Shown one piece after another: positions 8,404 to 18,582 of a stretch of 64,000 nucleotides of DNA. Within the stretch, counting starts at the first letter, position 1. Each line of letters begins with the position of its first letter. This stretch comes from Bacteroidales bacterium (GTDB taxonomy: Bacteria > Bacteroidota > Bacteroidia > Bacteroidales > WCHB1-69): NCBI GenBank assembly GCA_017394765.1, contig JAFPXF010000026.1, positions 97,160 to 161,159 on the forward strand. The letters are read 5' to 3'. The notes beneath the pieces are model-generated. The model was not told where the DNA came from. It worked only from the letters and a program-made list of their open reading frames with translations, and made no database searches. The translations under genes were made by a program, and so were the position numbers.

Positions 8404-10998
8404 TTAGAGCATTTTCACGACTTCATTGACGGCATCTTGCACACCATCGGGGTTTTTACCTCCCGCCATGGCGAGGTTGGGTTGTCCGCCGCCGCCACCC
8501 TGGATGTGCTTGCCCGCGGCACGCACCATCTGCGGGGCGTTGTACTTGCCCGTGAGGTCGTCGCTGAGCGCCACCACCAAATTGGGCTTGCCCTCGAAGA
8601 CACTGCCCAATACGATGACGCGGTTGGACTCACCTTTCAGGTTGTAGGCGGCCTGCCGCAGGATGTCGGGTGCCAAGGTCGTGACCTTGCTCAACAATTG
8701 CACGCCATTGACCATGGTGGCCTCCTTGGCCAATTCCTGGCAGAAGGCAATGGTCTGCTGCTTCTCGAACTCCTCGACCTTGTGGCGATACTGGAGATTG
8801 TCGTCGCTCAGCTTCTGAATGGCCTGCAGCAAGTTGGAGGTGTTGAGCATCTCCTTGCCCTTCCGTAACTGATCCTGGCAGTCGTAGAGGATGTCCTCGG
8901 CGGCCATACCCGTGACGGCTTCGATGCGGCGCACGCCGGCGGCAATGGCTCCCTCGGAGACAATCTTGAAGAAGCCGATGTTGCCCGTGGCGGAGGTGTG
9001 CGTGCCCCCGCACAGTTCCACCGCATCACCGAACTGGATGACACGCACGAGGTTGCCGTACTTCTCCCCAAAAAGGGCAATGGCGCCTTTGGCGCGCGCC
9101 TCCTCGATGGGGACGTCAACATGCTCCTGCAAGGGCAGGTTTTCGCGTATCAGTTCGTTCACCTTGCGCTCCACCTTGACAATCTCCTCGTCGGTGAGCT
9201 TGGCGAAGTGCGAGAAGTCGAAACGCAGACGCTCGGAGGTGACCAACGAGCCTTTCTGCTCCACATGTGTGCCGAGGACATGGCGAAGGGCGTGGTCCAA
9301 CAGGTGCGTGGCCGAATGGTTGTTGGCCGTGCGCTGCCGTTTGTCGGCATCCACCTTGGCGGTGAACAGTGCCGACGGGTCGGCGGGCAGCTTGTTGGCG
9401 AAGTGGATGGTGAGGTTGTTCTCCTTGGTGGTGTTGTAGATGGCCACCGACTCGGCACTGCTCTCCAATGTGCCGGTGTCGCCCACCTGTCCGCCAGACT
9501 CAGCGTAGAAGGGGGTCTGATCGAGCACGATTTGGAAAAAAGTCTTGTTTTTGGCGGTGACGCTGCGGTATTTCACAATGCGGCTTTCGCATTGAAGCTC
9601 GTGGTAGCCCACAAAGCGGGTGGGGGAGTCATGGGCGATGAGTTCCACCCAGTCATCGGCGTTGACGGCGGCATCCTTGCGGGAACGCTCCTTCTGCTGC
9701 TGCAGCCCGCGTTGGAATCCCTCCATATCGATGGTGAGGTTCTTCTCGGAGGCGATGAGCTGTGTCAGGTCAATGGGAAATCCGTAGGTGTCGAACAACT
9801 CGAAAGCGAAGTCGCCGTCCACGACGCTGCCCTGCAGTTTGGCACAATAGTTCTCGAACTTGGTGATGCCGGAGTCGAGAGTCTTGAGGAAGGAGGCCTC
9901 CTCTTCGCGGACCACTTTTTCGACAAGGGTCTGCTGGGCCTTGAGTTCCGGGAATTGGTGCCCCATCTGTGCCACGAGGTCGGGGACGAGGGTGGCGATG
10001 AAGGGTTCCTTGAATCCTAAGAAGGTGAATCCGTAGCGCACGGCGCGGCGCAGGATGCGGCGGATGACATAGCCGGCTCCCGTGTTGGAGGGCAGCTGGC
10101 CGTCGGCGATGGCGAAGGTGACGGCGCGCAGGTGGTCGGCCACCACGCGCAGGGCCACGTCACTGTCGCGATGGGCTCCGTAGGAAATGCCCGACTTGTC
10201 GGCAATCTTTTTGATGATGGGCTGGAAGACATCGGTGTCGTAGTTCGACTTCTTGTTCTGCACGGCCATGCATAGACGCTCGAACCCCATGCCCGTATCG
10301 ACGTGCTTGTTGGCCAAGGGCTTCAGCTCGCCCGAAGCGATGCGGTTGAACTGCATGAAGACAAGGTTCCAAATCTCAATGACGAGGGGGTTGTCCTTGT
10401 TGACAAGCTCACGGCCGGGAGTCTGTTGGCGCTCGGCGTCATCGCGCAGGTCGATGTGGATTTCGGAGCAAGGCCCGCAGGGCCCGGTGTCGCCCATCTC
10501 CCAGAAGTTGTCTTTCTTGTTGCCCTTGAGAATTCGGTCTTCGGGCAGGTATGCCTTCCAGAAATCGTATGCCTCCTGGTCGAAGGCGGTGCCGTCCTTT
10601 TCGTCACCTTGGAACACGGTGGCGTAGAGACGCTCCTTGTCGAGCTTCATCACCTCGGTGAGAAACTCCCAGGCGTAGGCGATGGCCTCTTTTTTGAAGT
10701 AGTCGCCGAACGACCAGTTGCCCAGCATCTCGAACATGGTGTGGTGATAGGTGTCACGGCCAACCTCTTCGAGGTCGTTGTGCTTGCCGGAGACACGGAG
10801 GCACTTTTGGGAGTCAGCCACACGCGGATGTTCCGCCTTGCTGTTGCCAAGGAAAATATCCTTGAATTGGTTCATGCCCGCATTGGTGAACATCAAAGTG
10901 GGGTCGTTCTTGATCACCATGGGGGCGGAGGGAACGATGTGGTGCGCCTTGGATTCGAAAAAGCGCAGGAAAGCGTCACGTATTTCTGCTGAAGTCAT
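8404..10998 (-). CDS. alaS: Alanyl-tRNA synthetase
   Basis: Charges tRNA-Ala. 864 residues, full length. Class II motif 2 region HHTMFEMLGNWSFGDYF, motif 3 TGMGFERL, editing-domain zinc ligands in HSATHLLDHAL and CGGTH, and a C-terminal Gly-rich DHHA1 segment QGGGGGQPNLA. The start at 10998 gives the normal N-terminus MTSAEIRDAFLRFFESK, and a -7 box lies 22 bases upstream. Confidence 0.97.
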   Translation of the reverse strand: MTSAEIRDAFLRFFESKAHHIVPSAPMVIKNDPTLMFTNAGMNQFKDIFLGNSKAEHPRVADSQKCLRVSGKHNDLEEVGRDTYHHTMFEMLGNWSFGDYFKKEAIAYAWEFLTEVMKLDKERLYATVFQGDEKDGTAFDQEAYDFWKAYLPEDRILKGNKKDNFWEMGDTGPCGPCSEIHIDLRDDAERQQTPGRELVNKDNPLVIEIWNLVFMQFNRIASGELKPLANKHVDTGMGFERLCMAVQNKKSNYDTDVFQPIIKKIADKSGISYGAHRDSDVALRVVADHLRAVTFAIADGQLPSNTGAGYVIRRILRRAVRYGFTFLGFKEPFIATLVPDLVAQMGHQFPELKAQQTLVEKVVREEEASFLKTLDSGITKFENYCAKLQGSVVDGDFAFELFDTYGFPIDLTQLIASEKNLTIDMEGFQRGLQQQKERSRKDAAVNADDWVELIAHDSPTRFVGYHELQCESRIVKYRSVTAKNKTFFQIVLDQTPFYAESGGQVGDTGTLESSAESVAIYNTTKENNLTIHFANKLPADPSALFTAKVDADKRQRTANNHSATHLLDHALRHVLGTHVEQKGSLVTSERLRFDFSHFAKLTDEEIVKVERKVNELIRENLPLQEHVDVPIEEARAKGAIALFGEKYGNLVRVIQFGDAVELCGGTHTSATGNIGFFKIVSEGAIAAGVRRIEAVTGMAAEDILYDCQDQLRKGKEMLNTSNLLQAIQKLSDDNLQYRHKVEEFEKQQTIAFCQELAKEATMVNGVQLLSKVTTLAPDILRQAAYNLKGESNRVIVLGSVFEGKPNLVVALSDDLTGKYNAPQMVRAAGKHIQGGGGGQPNLAMAGGKNPDGVQDAVNEVVKML

Positions 10999-11019
10999 AG
11001 TCTTGAAAAATTAAGGCGG

Positions 11020-11027
11020 CAAAAATA
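11020..11027 (-). promoter_or_regulatory. -7 box of alaS
   Basis: TATTTTTG followed by GCC on the minus strand, 22 bases before the alaS start. It matches TAnnTTTG. Confidence 0.5.
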
Positions 11028-11057
11028 CGAAAATTAGCGATTAGCTGTCCATCCGTG

Positions 11058-11930
11058 TCAACCTTTGTTGACCTCCTTGTATTTAATGGCGAGGATGTCC
11101 TGTTCCAGGGCTGTTTTATCGATGATTTTCTTGAGCATAATATCCAGCTCGCCACCCTCTTTGTAATTGGTGGGTGCGATGTAGTCGGCACGGTTCTGCC
11201 GGATGAGGTCGAGGCAGATGTCTTTGGATGACTTGGGACGGTGCGGGGTGGCCACCGAGTCGGGATTATAGACCGCGATGGTAGTGCCGCCGTAGAGATT
11301 GACCATCTTCATGGCGGGCACGTCGGTCTCCCCGTCGCCGATGTAGATGAGGTTGGAGAAGGGCACGGCGCGGTCGTCCTCCGCCATCGACTTGTTGATG
11401 GAGGTGTTGTCGTAGGAGTTGTAGATGCCCTTGTTGATGCGGAAGAGGAATTGCGTCTTGTTAGTGTAGTTGACGGCAAGGGCGGGCCAGCAGGCGTTGC
11501 CGCTTTCGTCGTATTGGAAGCCGGACGCGAAGATGGTGCGGAAATGCTTGGCAATGGACGAACCCTTCACAAACTCGCGAAGACCCGAGGAGATGATGAA
11601 GTGCTCCAGATGGATGCGTTGTTTGGCCGCATATTGGTTGATGCGTTCAAAGTAACTCTCCACCCCCTCGAAAAAGGTGATGCGGGCGCCATACTGCATG
11701 AAGGTCTCCTCACGCAGAGAGAGATTCTTCTCGCGTGCCTTGATGAGCATAAGGTGCATGTAGGCAAGCACCTCGTCCATGTCGTGTTTCTTGGCGAGGG
11801 CGTTGGCCTCCTCCCAAAAGTCGCCCTTGTCCATGTGGAGGTCGGGGATGAAATTGTGCTCCTGCATGTTGCCGGGCGCAAGGGTGCCATCAAAGTCGTA
11901 GGCGATGGCCATGTTTCTGTTTTCTACCAT
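11058..11930 (-). CDS. HAD-superfamily phosphatase
   Basis: 290 residues. HAD motif I is YDFDGTLAPG near the N-terminus, motif II is the Ser-containing FIISSGLREF, and motif IV is IGDGETDVPAM, which together give the acid/base Asp pair and the Mg2+ site. Cap region between motifs I and II is helical. Phosphoserine-phosphatase-like members share this layout, but the substrate cannot be told. The true start may be the seventh residue (MAIAYDFDGT, 11912), which brings motif I to the usual position. It is upstream of alaS on the same strand, but alaS has its own promoter. Confidence 0.75.
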   Translation of the reverse strand: MVENRNMAIAYDFDGTLAPGNMQEHNFIPDLHMDKGDFWEEANALAKKHDMDEVLAYMHLMLIKAREKNLSLREETFMQYGARITFFEGVESYFERINQYAAKQRIHLEHFIISSGLREFVKGSSIAKHFRTIFASGFQYDESGNACWPALAVNYTNKTQFLFRINKGIYNSYDNTSINKSMAEDDRAVPFSNLIYIGDGETDVPAMKMVNLYGGTTIAVYNPDSVATPHRPKSSKDICLDLIRQNRADYIAPTNYKEGGELDIMLKKIIDKTALEQDILAIKYKEVNKG

Positions 11931-11997
11931 AAATATATTATAAATTGGGGCGGGTTGGAAGCCCGCCCCGTAGGTGAATGTTACTTACCACCGAGGA

Positions 11998-13824
11998 CTA
12001 TTTCACAAGATCCTTGAAGGTGGCAGAGTGACGGTATCTCTTGAATTCTGCATCCCTCTTGGCTTTCTTCTTGAGAGAAGGATCCTTTTGGAGTGCAACG
12101 GCGAGGTTGGCATAGACTTCGCTCTCGTCTTTGAGGCGGGCGGCGAGCACGGCCTTCAGGTAGGCGGTCTTGGCGTCCACGTTGGTGATGCAGTAGAGCG
12201 TGTTATGTGCGGAGGTGTAATCCTTGTTGAGGATTTGCACAAGGGCGGTGTTGTAGTCGCAAGTGCGGTTGCCCATCAGCTGCACGGCCTTGTTGTAGTC
12301 GCCGTCGAGAATGCTGTACATGCCCAACACATAGTCTTGGTTGACAGGATCCACGGAGGCATTCTTGGAATTTTCGAACTGGGTGCGGGCCTCGGCGTAA
12401 TTGCCTTGCAGGAACTGTGCAAGCGCTAAGTTGTTCAGCACAATACCGTTGTTGGGAGTGATGGCGGCAGCCTTGTTGAAGTTGCTGACAGCATCGTCCA
12501 GAGCATCCACATTGCTGTTTTCGTAGTATTCGTTCAAGGCCAGCACGCCAAGGTTGTTGTAGGCACGCCAGTCGCCTTCGGTGGCACGGTCGTTGATAAG
12601 AGCGTTGTAGATGGCCTTCTGGTCGTCAATGTTGTTGCAAACGGAAGCGGCGTAAAGACGCTCGTTGACGGAGAAATCCTTCGGAGTGGCAAGCACCTTC
12701 TGGATGAGCTCGGCATCGGTGTAATTCTCATGCTTTTTGCAGATGAGCTGCATCTCGGCACGACGCAACGGCGGCAGGATGGCATCCGCGATTTCAGGGT
12801 AGATGTCCGTCATCTCGCGAATCTTCTGCTCACGCATGTCGTTGTTGGCCTGCGATTTCACCACGTTGAGGATTTGGTTCTTCTGCGCCATGTTCGACTT
12901 CTCGATGGCCAACTCGAAGCCGTCCCAGTCCTCGCCCTTGGCATTGTTGATGTATTCGAAAGAAGGCATGCGAAGGTCTTTCAACTTGATGTTGTTCTTC
13001 TTGGCATAATCCTTCAGATATTTGTTGTACTGTTCCTGGAACCATTTCTTGCCTTGCTCGAAACGGCGTTCCGAGAGACCCTGGTTGTTGCTCTCCTCGC
13101 CTTCGGGAGATGCCCATCCGGAGATGACCACACGGTCGATAAGGTTGCCCTCGTTGAGGAATTCGATGAATTTGCGGATGGAATCCTTGGCGGCCTTCGA
13201 CTTGTTGTTGGGGTTGTTCCAGTTCATGTTGGAACTGTTGAGGTCGAAGTAGATGATAGCCGTCTTGCCCGTGTATTCCGGGGTGAAGCGGTGCGGGGCC
13301 TGGATGAAGTTGCCTCCGGTGCTGGCATCCTGCGAAATGATGGGCTGCAGCCCGATGCGGGATGCGGTGTTGGAAATGCCCTCGCCGAGGTTCTTCTCAG
13401 GCTTCAGGTCGGCGGATTTTTTCTTCATATTGGCTACTCCGTTGACCACAATCTCGGCGGTCTCCATGGATTCGTCAAACTTGAAGGTGCCGCTCTTGGA
13501 GAAAGTGCCGCCCGTCTTGTATTTGATGGGGGTGCCTTCGCCCTTGGCCTTCTCACCCTTGAGTGTGATGGTGGTGAAGGGCTGCAGGTTGACACCGTCC
13601 ACCTTAAGGGACGGGGAAAGCACCATCTGGGCTTTCTTCTTCATGTATTTCGGAGGGATGGTGCCCTTGATGGTGTAGGCCACCTCGCCGCCCTTGTTTT
13701 CCAAGTCCGGATTGTCAAGCGTGATGCTGACATCGGGATATTTGGATACCATTTTTCCTAAGCCGCAGCTGGACATCAGTGCTGCAACGAGGATTGTCAG
13801 TCCTAAAACATAGATTCTTTTCAT
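11998..13824 (-). CDS. Lipoprotein with OmpA-like and TPR regions
   Basis: 608 residues. Signal with lipobox ending LMSSC (Cys20). The first about 200 residues are beta-rich. Residues about 200-290 include IDRVVISGWASPEGEESNNQ and LSERR, the pattern of OmpA/MotB-type domains. The C-terminal half has helix pairs typical of TPRs (AYNNLGVLALNEYYENS, NGIVLNNLALAQFLQGNYAE). A periplasmic outer-membrane-anchored scaffold is inferred. Homologues are widespread in Bacteroidales without known function. Confidence 0.65.
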   Translation of the reverse strand: MKRIYVLGLTILVAALMSSCGLGKMVSKYPDVSITLDNPDLENKGGEVAYTIKGTIPPKYMKKKAQMVLSPSLKVDGVNLQPFTTITLKGEKAKGEGTPIKYKTGGTFSKSGTFKFDESMETAEIVVNGVANMKKKSADLKPEKNLGEGISNTASRIGLQPIISQDASTGGNFIQAPHRFTPEYTGKTAIIYFDLNSSNMNWNNPNNKSKAAKDSIRKFIEFLNEGNLIDRVVISGWASPEGEESNNQGLSERRFEQGKKWFQEQYNKYLKDYAKKNNIKLKDLRMPSFEYINNAKGEDWDGFELAIEKSNMAQKNQILNVVKSQANNDMREQKIREMTDIYPEIADAILPPLRRAEMQLICKKHENYTDAELIQKVLATPKDFSVNERLYAASVCNNIDDQKAIYNALINDRATEGDWRAYNNLGVLALNEYYENSNVDALDDAVSNFNKAAAITPNNGIVLNNLALAQFLQGNYAEARTQFENSKNASVDPVNQDYVLGMYSILDGDYNKAVQLMGNRTCDYNTALVQILNKDYTSAHNTLYCITNVDAKTAYLKAVLAARLKDESEVYANLAVALQKDPSLKKKAKRDAEFKRYRHSATFKDLVK

Positions 13825-13881
13825 TGTCTGGTAATGTATTTTGTTGATTTTTAATTATTTATTTATCGTTGAAAAAACGCA

Positions 13882-13889
13882 CAAATATA
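13882..13889 (-). promoter_or_regulatory. -7 box of the TPR/OmpA lipoprotein gene
   Basis: TATATTTG on the minus strand, 58 bases before the start at 13824. Confidence 0.45.
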
Positions 13890-13932
13890 CACAATATTTT
13901 GAATGCTTTATATCCAAAATATGGGAAATTTG

Positions 13933-15735
13933 TTATCCGACCATCAAATATAAATCCGGATACTGGTGTTTCGACTCCTTCTTGTGGCGAGTGAGGGCGA
14001 AGGCGAGGGTCAAGGTGCCGATACGTCCGATATACATGTCGAAGATGAGGACGGTCTTGGCCAAGGTATTCCATTCGGCGCAGATGCCCGTGGAGAGACC
14101 GCAGGTGGCAAACGCCGAGGTGGTCTCGAAAATGGCGTCCTTGAGCGAGGCCGCCGGCTCCACCAGGGTCAACATAAAGACTGAAATGAGGATGAACGAG
14201 AAGGTCATCGTGACAATCGAACTGGCACGGTCAACCAATTCGTAGGAGATGGTTTTATGTTGAAACTCGATGTGTTTCTTGCCTTGGATGGTGGCCCACA
14301 CCGACTTGATGAGCACGAAGAATGTGGTGGTCTTGATGCCGCCGCCTGTGGAGCTCGGTGAACCGCCGATGAACATCAGGACGATAATCATGATCACGGA
14401 AGGTAATGCCATTGAGTTGATGTCCAGAATCATAAAGCCGGATGTGCGGCATGTGGCGATTTCAAAAAAGGCAGTGAACATCTTGTCAAACAGACTCCCT
14501 TGGCCCGCAAGGGCATGGTTGCGCTCGATCAGGAAAAAGAGGACGGTGCAAACAAAGATCAGCCCTAATGTCGTGATGAGTATGATTTTGGTCTGGGGCA
14601 TCAAACTCTTCCACGGATATTTCTTGCGCTCCCGGATGTAACGCGGGCTGAAGAAGTCCCGGATGGTGAGGAAACCGATGCCACCTAAAAAGACCAGGAT
14701 CATGATGATGACCTGCGGGAAATAACTATGGGCACTGCCAAGTTCCAACAAACTCTTGTCTATCAATACAAAACCGCCGTTGTTAAAGGCGGAGACAGTG
14801 TAGAAGAGCGAAAAGAAGAGGTTTTCGCTGGAGGAGGTGAAGAACCCTGTGTTTTTCCAATAGGTATAGAGCAGAATAACACCCACAGCCTCAATGATAA
14901 AGGTGGTGATGACAATGCTGCGCAACAGGGAGAAGGAGTCGGAGAGCTTCGTGGCCATCATGTCGCGCACCATGTATTGGTAGCGCAGTCCTACGGAGGA
15001 GCGCGCGAGGAAAGTCGTGAAAAAGGTTGCAAAGGAGAGGATGCTCATACCACCCAACTGGATGAGAATCATGATGACAATCTGCCCTTTTATGGTGAAA
15101 CACCCCGAGGTGCTCACCACGGAAAGCCCTGTGATGCAGCTGGCACTCGTGGCGGTGAACAGGGCGTCGATGAAGGAGATGCCGTCGTAGGTCATGCGCG
15201 GCATCATCAACAGAATGGTACCGAAAGTGATAAGAATCAAAAAGGAAAGCACCATCAAAATCGGCGGACTGAGGTTGTATTTGCCAATCGTGCTGCTCAT
15301 CTTCGCCATCTCGATGAGCACCATCACCAAGAAATAAACCTGGACAAAAAGAATATAGTAGTTTTCGAAATTCTCAGTGGAAAAAAATCGGAAATGGAAG
15401 ATGGCGACAGACAGAAACTGTGTGATTAATATACATATAATAAGAAACTCAAACCACGATCGCTTGATGAATTCCTTGCGGTGCAGCGAGTAAAAGAGCA
15501 GTATGAAATATTTCAGGATATAGAAAAGCAAACTGCCATAGATGATCCAACGGATGAGATTTTTGATGGGCAGGGAAATATAGAGCCCGTGGTAGCAAAT
15601 GATGCAGACGATAGTGATCAGGGAAACAAGCACGCTGAGTATCTGCAGAATGCGTTGCACCCGCCCTTTGTATTGGGCAATGTGCAGACGGCGTTTGCTT
15701 TCATATACTTTATGGGAGTGGCGAAGCCCGAACAT
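13933..15735 (-). CDS. trkH: Potassium uptake channel subunit TrkH/KtrB
   Basis: Membrane subunit of a Trk/Ktr K+ uptake system. 600 residues, longer than KtrB, with an N-terminal extension of three or four extra membrane helices (to about residue 145). Four selectivity-filter loops are visible: CITGLSVVS, FNNGGFVL, CRTSGFMILD and FATCGLSTG, each with the filter Gly. Its start shares one base with the trkA stop (TGATG), so synthesis is coupled to the gating subunit. Confidence 0.92.
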   Translation of the reverse strand: MFGLRHSHKVYESKRRLHIAQYKGRVQRILQILSVLVSLITIVCIICYHGLYISLPIKNLIRWIIYGSLLFYILKYFILLFYSLHRKEFIKRSWFEFLIICILITQFLSVAIFHFRFFSTENFENYYILFVQVYFLVMVLIEMAKMSSTIGKYNLSPPILMVLSFLILITFGTILLMMPRMTYDGISFIDALFTATSASCITGLSVVSTSGCFTIKGQIVIMILIQLGGMSILSFATFFTTFLARSSVGLRYQYMVRDMMATKLSDSFSLLRSIVITTFIIEAVGVILLYTYWKNTGFFTSSSENLFFSLFYTVSAFNNGGFVLIDKSLLELGSAHSYFPQVIIMILVFLGGIGFLTIRDFFSPRYIRERKKYPWKSLMPQTKIILITTLGLIFVCTVLFFLIERNHALAGQGSLFDKMFTAFFEIATCRTSGFMILDINSMALPSVIMIIVLMFIGGSPSSTGGGIKTTTFFVLIKSVWATIQGKKHIEFQHKTISYELVDRASSIVTMTFSFILISVFMLTLVEPAASLKDAIFETTSAFATCGLSTGICAEWNTLAKTVLIFDMYIGRIGTLTLAFALTRHKKESKHQYPDLYLMVG

Positions 15736-16430
15736 CAGAGATTGATCTTGATGAAACTGTCAATATCGTGTTCCTTGCCGAAAAGGACGAACACGTCGCC
15801 ATCCTCGATTTCGGTCTTGTTGTCAGGCACACCGAGGATGTGCTGATTGGTGCCGAGTTTGTCGTTGACGACCTCTTCGAAATTGCGGCGGATGGTAATC
15901 AGGCTGAGCTTGTGGTTGTCGCGGAAGTTGATGTCGCCGAGGGTGAGTCCGATGAGGCTGTTAGGGGCGATGACCTCCGCAATCTTGTAGTCGTCAGCGA
16001 GTTGGAGATAGGAGATCATGTTGGGGTTGGAGAGGCGTTCGGCGAGGATGGCGCCGACCTCGTCCTCCGGGGAGAGGAACTCCGTGATGCCCATCTTCTC
16101 GAGGATGGTGCGTTGGCTTTTGCCCATGACGCGGCAGATGATGCGGTTGACCCCAAGGTCGAGCAGGTTGGCCGTGCAGAGAAGTCTTCCCACAAAGTCG
16201 TTGCCGATGGCCACGATGACGGCGTCAAAATCCTGGATGTTCTCGTTCTGAAGCGCGCGCTTGCTGGTGGCGTCGGCGCAGACGGCGTATGCCACCTCTT
16301 CCGAGATGTCTTGTACCACACTGATGTTGGAATCCACCACGAGGACTTCGAAGCCCTTTTCGGAAAGGGCGCGACTGATGGCCTGGCCGAAGTGGCCGGC
16401 CCCGATAACCGCAAATTTCTCTTGTGCCAT
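15735..16430 (-). CDS. trkA: Potassium uptake regulatory subunit TrkA/KtrA
   Basis: Cytoplasmic RCK protein that gates TrkH. 231 residues: an RCK_N Rossmann domain with GAGHFG near residue 10 and the acidic VVDSN at the end of strand 2 (nucleotide binding), followed by an RCK_C domain from about residue 140. A single RCK pair matches KtrA size rather than the double-length enterobacterial TrkA. Upstream gene of a two-gene operon with trkH, diverging from purB. Confidence 0.93.
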   Translation of the reverse strand: MAQEKFAVIGAGHFGQAISRALSEKGFEVLVVDSNISVVQDISEEVAYAVCADATSKRALQNENIQDFDAVIVAIGNDFVGRLLCTANLLDLGVNRIICRVMGKSQRTILEKMGITEFLSPEDEVGAILAERLSNPNMISYLQLADDYKIAEVIAPNSLIGLTLGDINFRDNHKLSLITIRRNFEEVVNDKLGTNQHILGVPDNKTEIEDGDVFVLFGKEHDIDSFIKINL

Positions 16431-16447
16431 ATAGCAAAAAATTTCGG

Positions 16448-16489
16448 CAAAAATACAAAAAAAACTTTCAAATAAAATGTGTATGTTTG
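16448..16489. promoter_or_regulatory. Divergent promoters of trkA and purB
   Basis: On the minus strand TATTTTTG (16448-16455) lies 18 bases before trkA. On the plus strand TATGTTTG (16482-16489) lies 21 bases before purB. Both match TAnnTTTG; only 26 bases separate them. Confidence 0.5.
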
Positions 16490-16510
16490 CACCTCCAATA
16501 AAACAATGCT

Positions 16511-17818
16511 ATGATACCACGTTATTCCCGCCCGGAGATGAGCGCCGTTTGGACCGAAGAGAACAAGTTCGGTGCCTATTTGAAAGTCGAAATTGAAGCC
16601 GCCGCCGCATGGAGCGAGCTGGGGGTGATTCCCGCCGAAGATGTCCGCAAGCTGCGTGAAAAGGCCACCTTCAAGGTGGAGCGTATCTATGAAATCGAGC
16701 AGCAAACCCGCCACGACATTGTGGCCTTCACCCGCGCCGTCAGCGAATCACTGGGCGACGAGCGCAAATGGGTCCACTACGGCCTGACCTCCACCGACGT
16801 GGTGGACACCGCCAACGGCTATCTGCTGAAACAGGCCAACACCATCCTCCGACAGGATCTCGTGCATTTCATGGAAATATTGAAAAAACGTGCATACGAG
16901 TTCCAAAACACCCCTTGCATCGGACGCACGCACGGCGTACATGCCGACATCACCGCGCTCGGACTCAAATGGGCCTTGTGGTACGAGGAGATGAAACGCA
17001 ACCTCACCCGCTTCGACATGGCCGCTGCCGATGTGGAGTGCGGCAAAATCAGCGGTGCCGTCGGCAACTTCGCCAACACCCCGCCTTTTGTGCAGGACTA
17101 CGTTTGCGAGAAACTGGGCATCCACTCTGCCAACATCTCCACCCAGGTGCTGCAGCGCGACCGCCACGCCCACTACATGGGCACCCTTGCCCTCATCGGC
17201 TCCACCATGGAGCAGATGGCCATGGAAGTGCGCCATTGGCAACGCACGGAACTCCGTGAGGCCGAAGAGGCTTTCAGCAAGGGCCAGAAGGGCTCCTCCG
17301 CTATGCCCCACAAACGCAACCCTATCGGCAGCGAGAACATCTGCGGCTGTGCACGCATCCTCCGGGGATACATGCTTTCCGCTTACGAGGATATCCCCCT
17401 TTGGCACGAACGCGACATCTCCCACTCCTCCGCCGAGCGCATCATGCTCCCCGATGCCACCATCCTCCTCGACTATATGCTCAATCGCTTTGGACGCATC
17501 CTCGAGAATTTGGTCGTTTTCCCAGACAATATGCTCCAGCATATCTACATGACTCACAAGGTGATCTTTGCGCAACGTGTCATGACAGCCCTCATCAACA
17601 AGGGCTTCGCCCGCGAGGCCGCCTACGACCTCGTGCAACCCATCGCCATGAAAGCATGGTTCGACGGTGAAGACTACCAGGAACTCCTGCTGCAAAATGA
17701 GACCATCCGCGCTAATTTCACCCCCGAAGAGCTGGCCCAGTGCTTTACACTCGAATACTACATGAAAGAGGTGCCGACTATTTTTGAGAGAGTGTTTGGG
17801 GAGAAAAGTGAGAATTAA
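16511..17818 (+). CDS. purB: Adenylosuccinate lyase
   Basis: Purine synthesis enzyme acting on SAICAR and adenylosuccinate. 435 residues; fumarase/aspartase superfamily. Substrate-binding segments are [21 protein letters not shown] and the signature loop [12 protein letters not shown] with the catalytic Ser. The start [21 protein letters not shown] is the standard PurB N-terminus. Confidence 0.96.
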   Translation: MIPRYSRPEMSAVWTEENKFGAYLKVEIEAAAAWSELGVIPAEDVRKLREKATFKVERIYEIEQQTRHDIVAFTRAVSESLGDERKWVHYGLTSTDVVDTANGYLLKQANTILRQDLVHFMEILKKRAYEFQNTPCIGRTHGVHADITALGLKWALWYEEMKRNLTRFDMAAADVECGKISGAVGNFANTPPFVQDYVCEKLGIHSANISTQVLQRDRHAHYMGTLALIGSTMEQMAMEVRHWQRTELREAEEAFSKGQKGSSAMPHKRNPIGSENICGCARILRGYMLSAYEDIPLWHERDISHSSAERIMLPDATILLDYMLNRFGRILENLVVFPDNMLQHIYMTHKVIFAQRVMTALINKGFAREAAYDLVQPIAMKAWFDGEDYQELLLQNETIRANFTPEELAQCFTLEYYMKEVPTIFERVFGEKSEN

Positions 17819-17879
17819 ACTGCTAAATTATTAAATCATTAAATATTAAGAGATTATGTGGTTGAGGGTTGGGGTGAGT

Positions 17880-17919
17880 AACTAAGAAATTAAGAAACTA
17901 AGTAATTAAGTAATTAAGA
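17880..17919 (+). repeat. Five tandem 8-base repeats directly before upp
   Basis: Five uninterrupted units of the form AAYTAAGW (AACTAAGA, AATTAAGA, AACTAAGT, AATTAAGT, AATTAAGA). The array ends one base before the upp ATG at 17921 and so occupies the whole ribosome-binding region. Confidence 0.85.
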
Positions 17920-17920
17920 T

Positions 17921-18580
17921 ATGAATAGTGGTTTGAATATCCTTGGCAACCAGAATTCGTTGTTCAATCAGTTTATCTCCGAGATTCGGAACAGCGATGT
18001 ACAAAGCGACAGTTTGCGTTTCCGTCGTAATTTGGAGCGCATTGGCGAGATTTTCGCCTACGAAATCAGCAAGACATTGCCCTATGAGGAGCGCGAAATC
18101 GTGACCCCGTTAGGCATAGCCAATATAGCATTGCTGCAGGACTATCCTGTGCTGGCTACCATCCTGCGCGCAGGCCTCCCCATGCACCAGGGTATGCTCA
18201 ACTATTTCGACAGAAGCCAAAACGCCTTCATCACGGCTTTCCGGAAATATGAGAAGGACGGCACCTTCGAGATAGAGGTGGACTACCTCTCCTCGCCCAC
18301 CATTGATGACAAGACGCTGATCCTGGCCGACCCGATGCTGGCTACCGGTCAATCCATGGTGCTCGCATACGAGGAGATGCTCACCAAGGGCGACCCTGTA
18401 CACACCCATCTTGTCAGCATCATCGCCTCTCGCCAGGGCTTGGACTACTTGCAGTCACACGTTTCTCCCACCAACACCACCATCTGGGTTGGCGCCGTGG
18501 ACGAGGAACTGACCGCCCACTCCTATATCGTGCCCGGTCTCGGTGACGCCGGCGACCTGGCCTATGGCATCAAGGAATAA
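17921..18580 (+). CDS. upp: Uracil phosphoribosyltransferase
   Basis: Salvages uracil to UMP with PRPP. 219 residues. The PRPP-binding loop is in LILADPMLATGQSM, and the uracil-binding C-terminal segment is YIVPGLGDAGDLAYG. Follows purB by 102 bases that include the octamer repeat array. Its stop is 2 bases from the convergent cyclo-ligase stop. Confidence 0.95.
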   Translation: MNSGLNILGNQNSLFNQFISEIRNSDVQSDSLRFRRNLERIGEIFAYEISKTLPYEEREIVTPLGIANIALLQDYPVLATILRAGLPMHQGMLNYFDRSQNAFITAFRKYEKDGTFEIEVDYLSSPTIDDKTLILADPMLATGQSMVLAYEEMLTKGDPVHTHLVSIIASRQGLDYLQSHVSPTNTTIWVGAVDEELTAHSYIVPGLGDAGDLAYGIKE

Positions 18581-18582
18581 CT

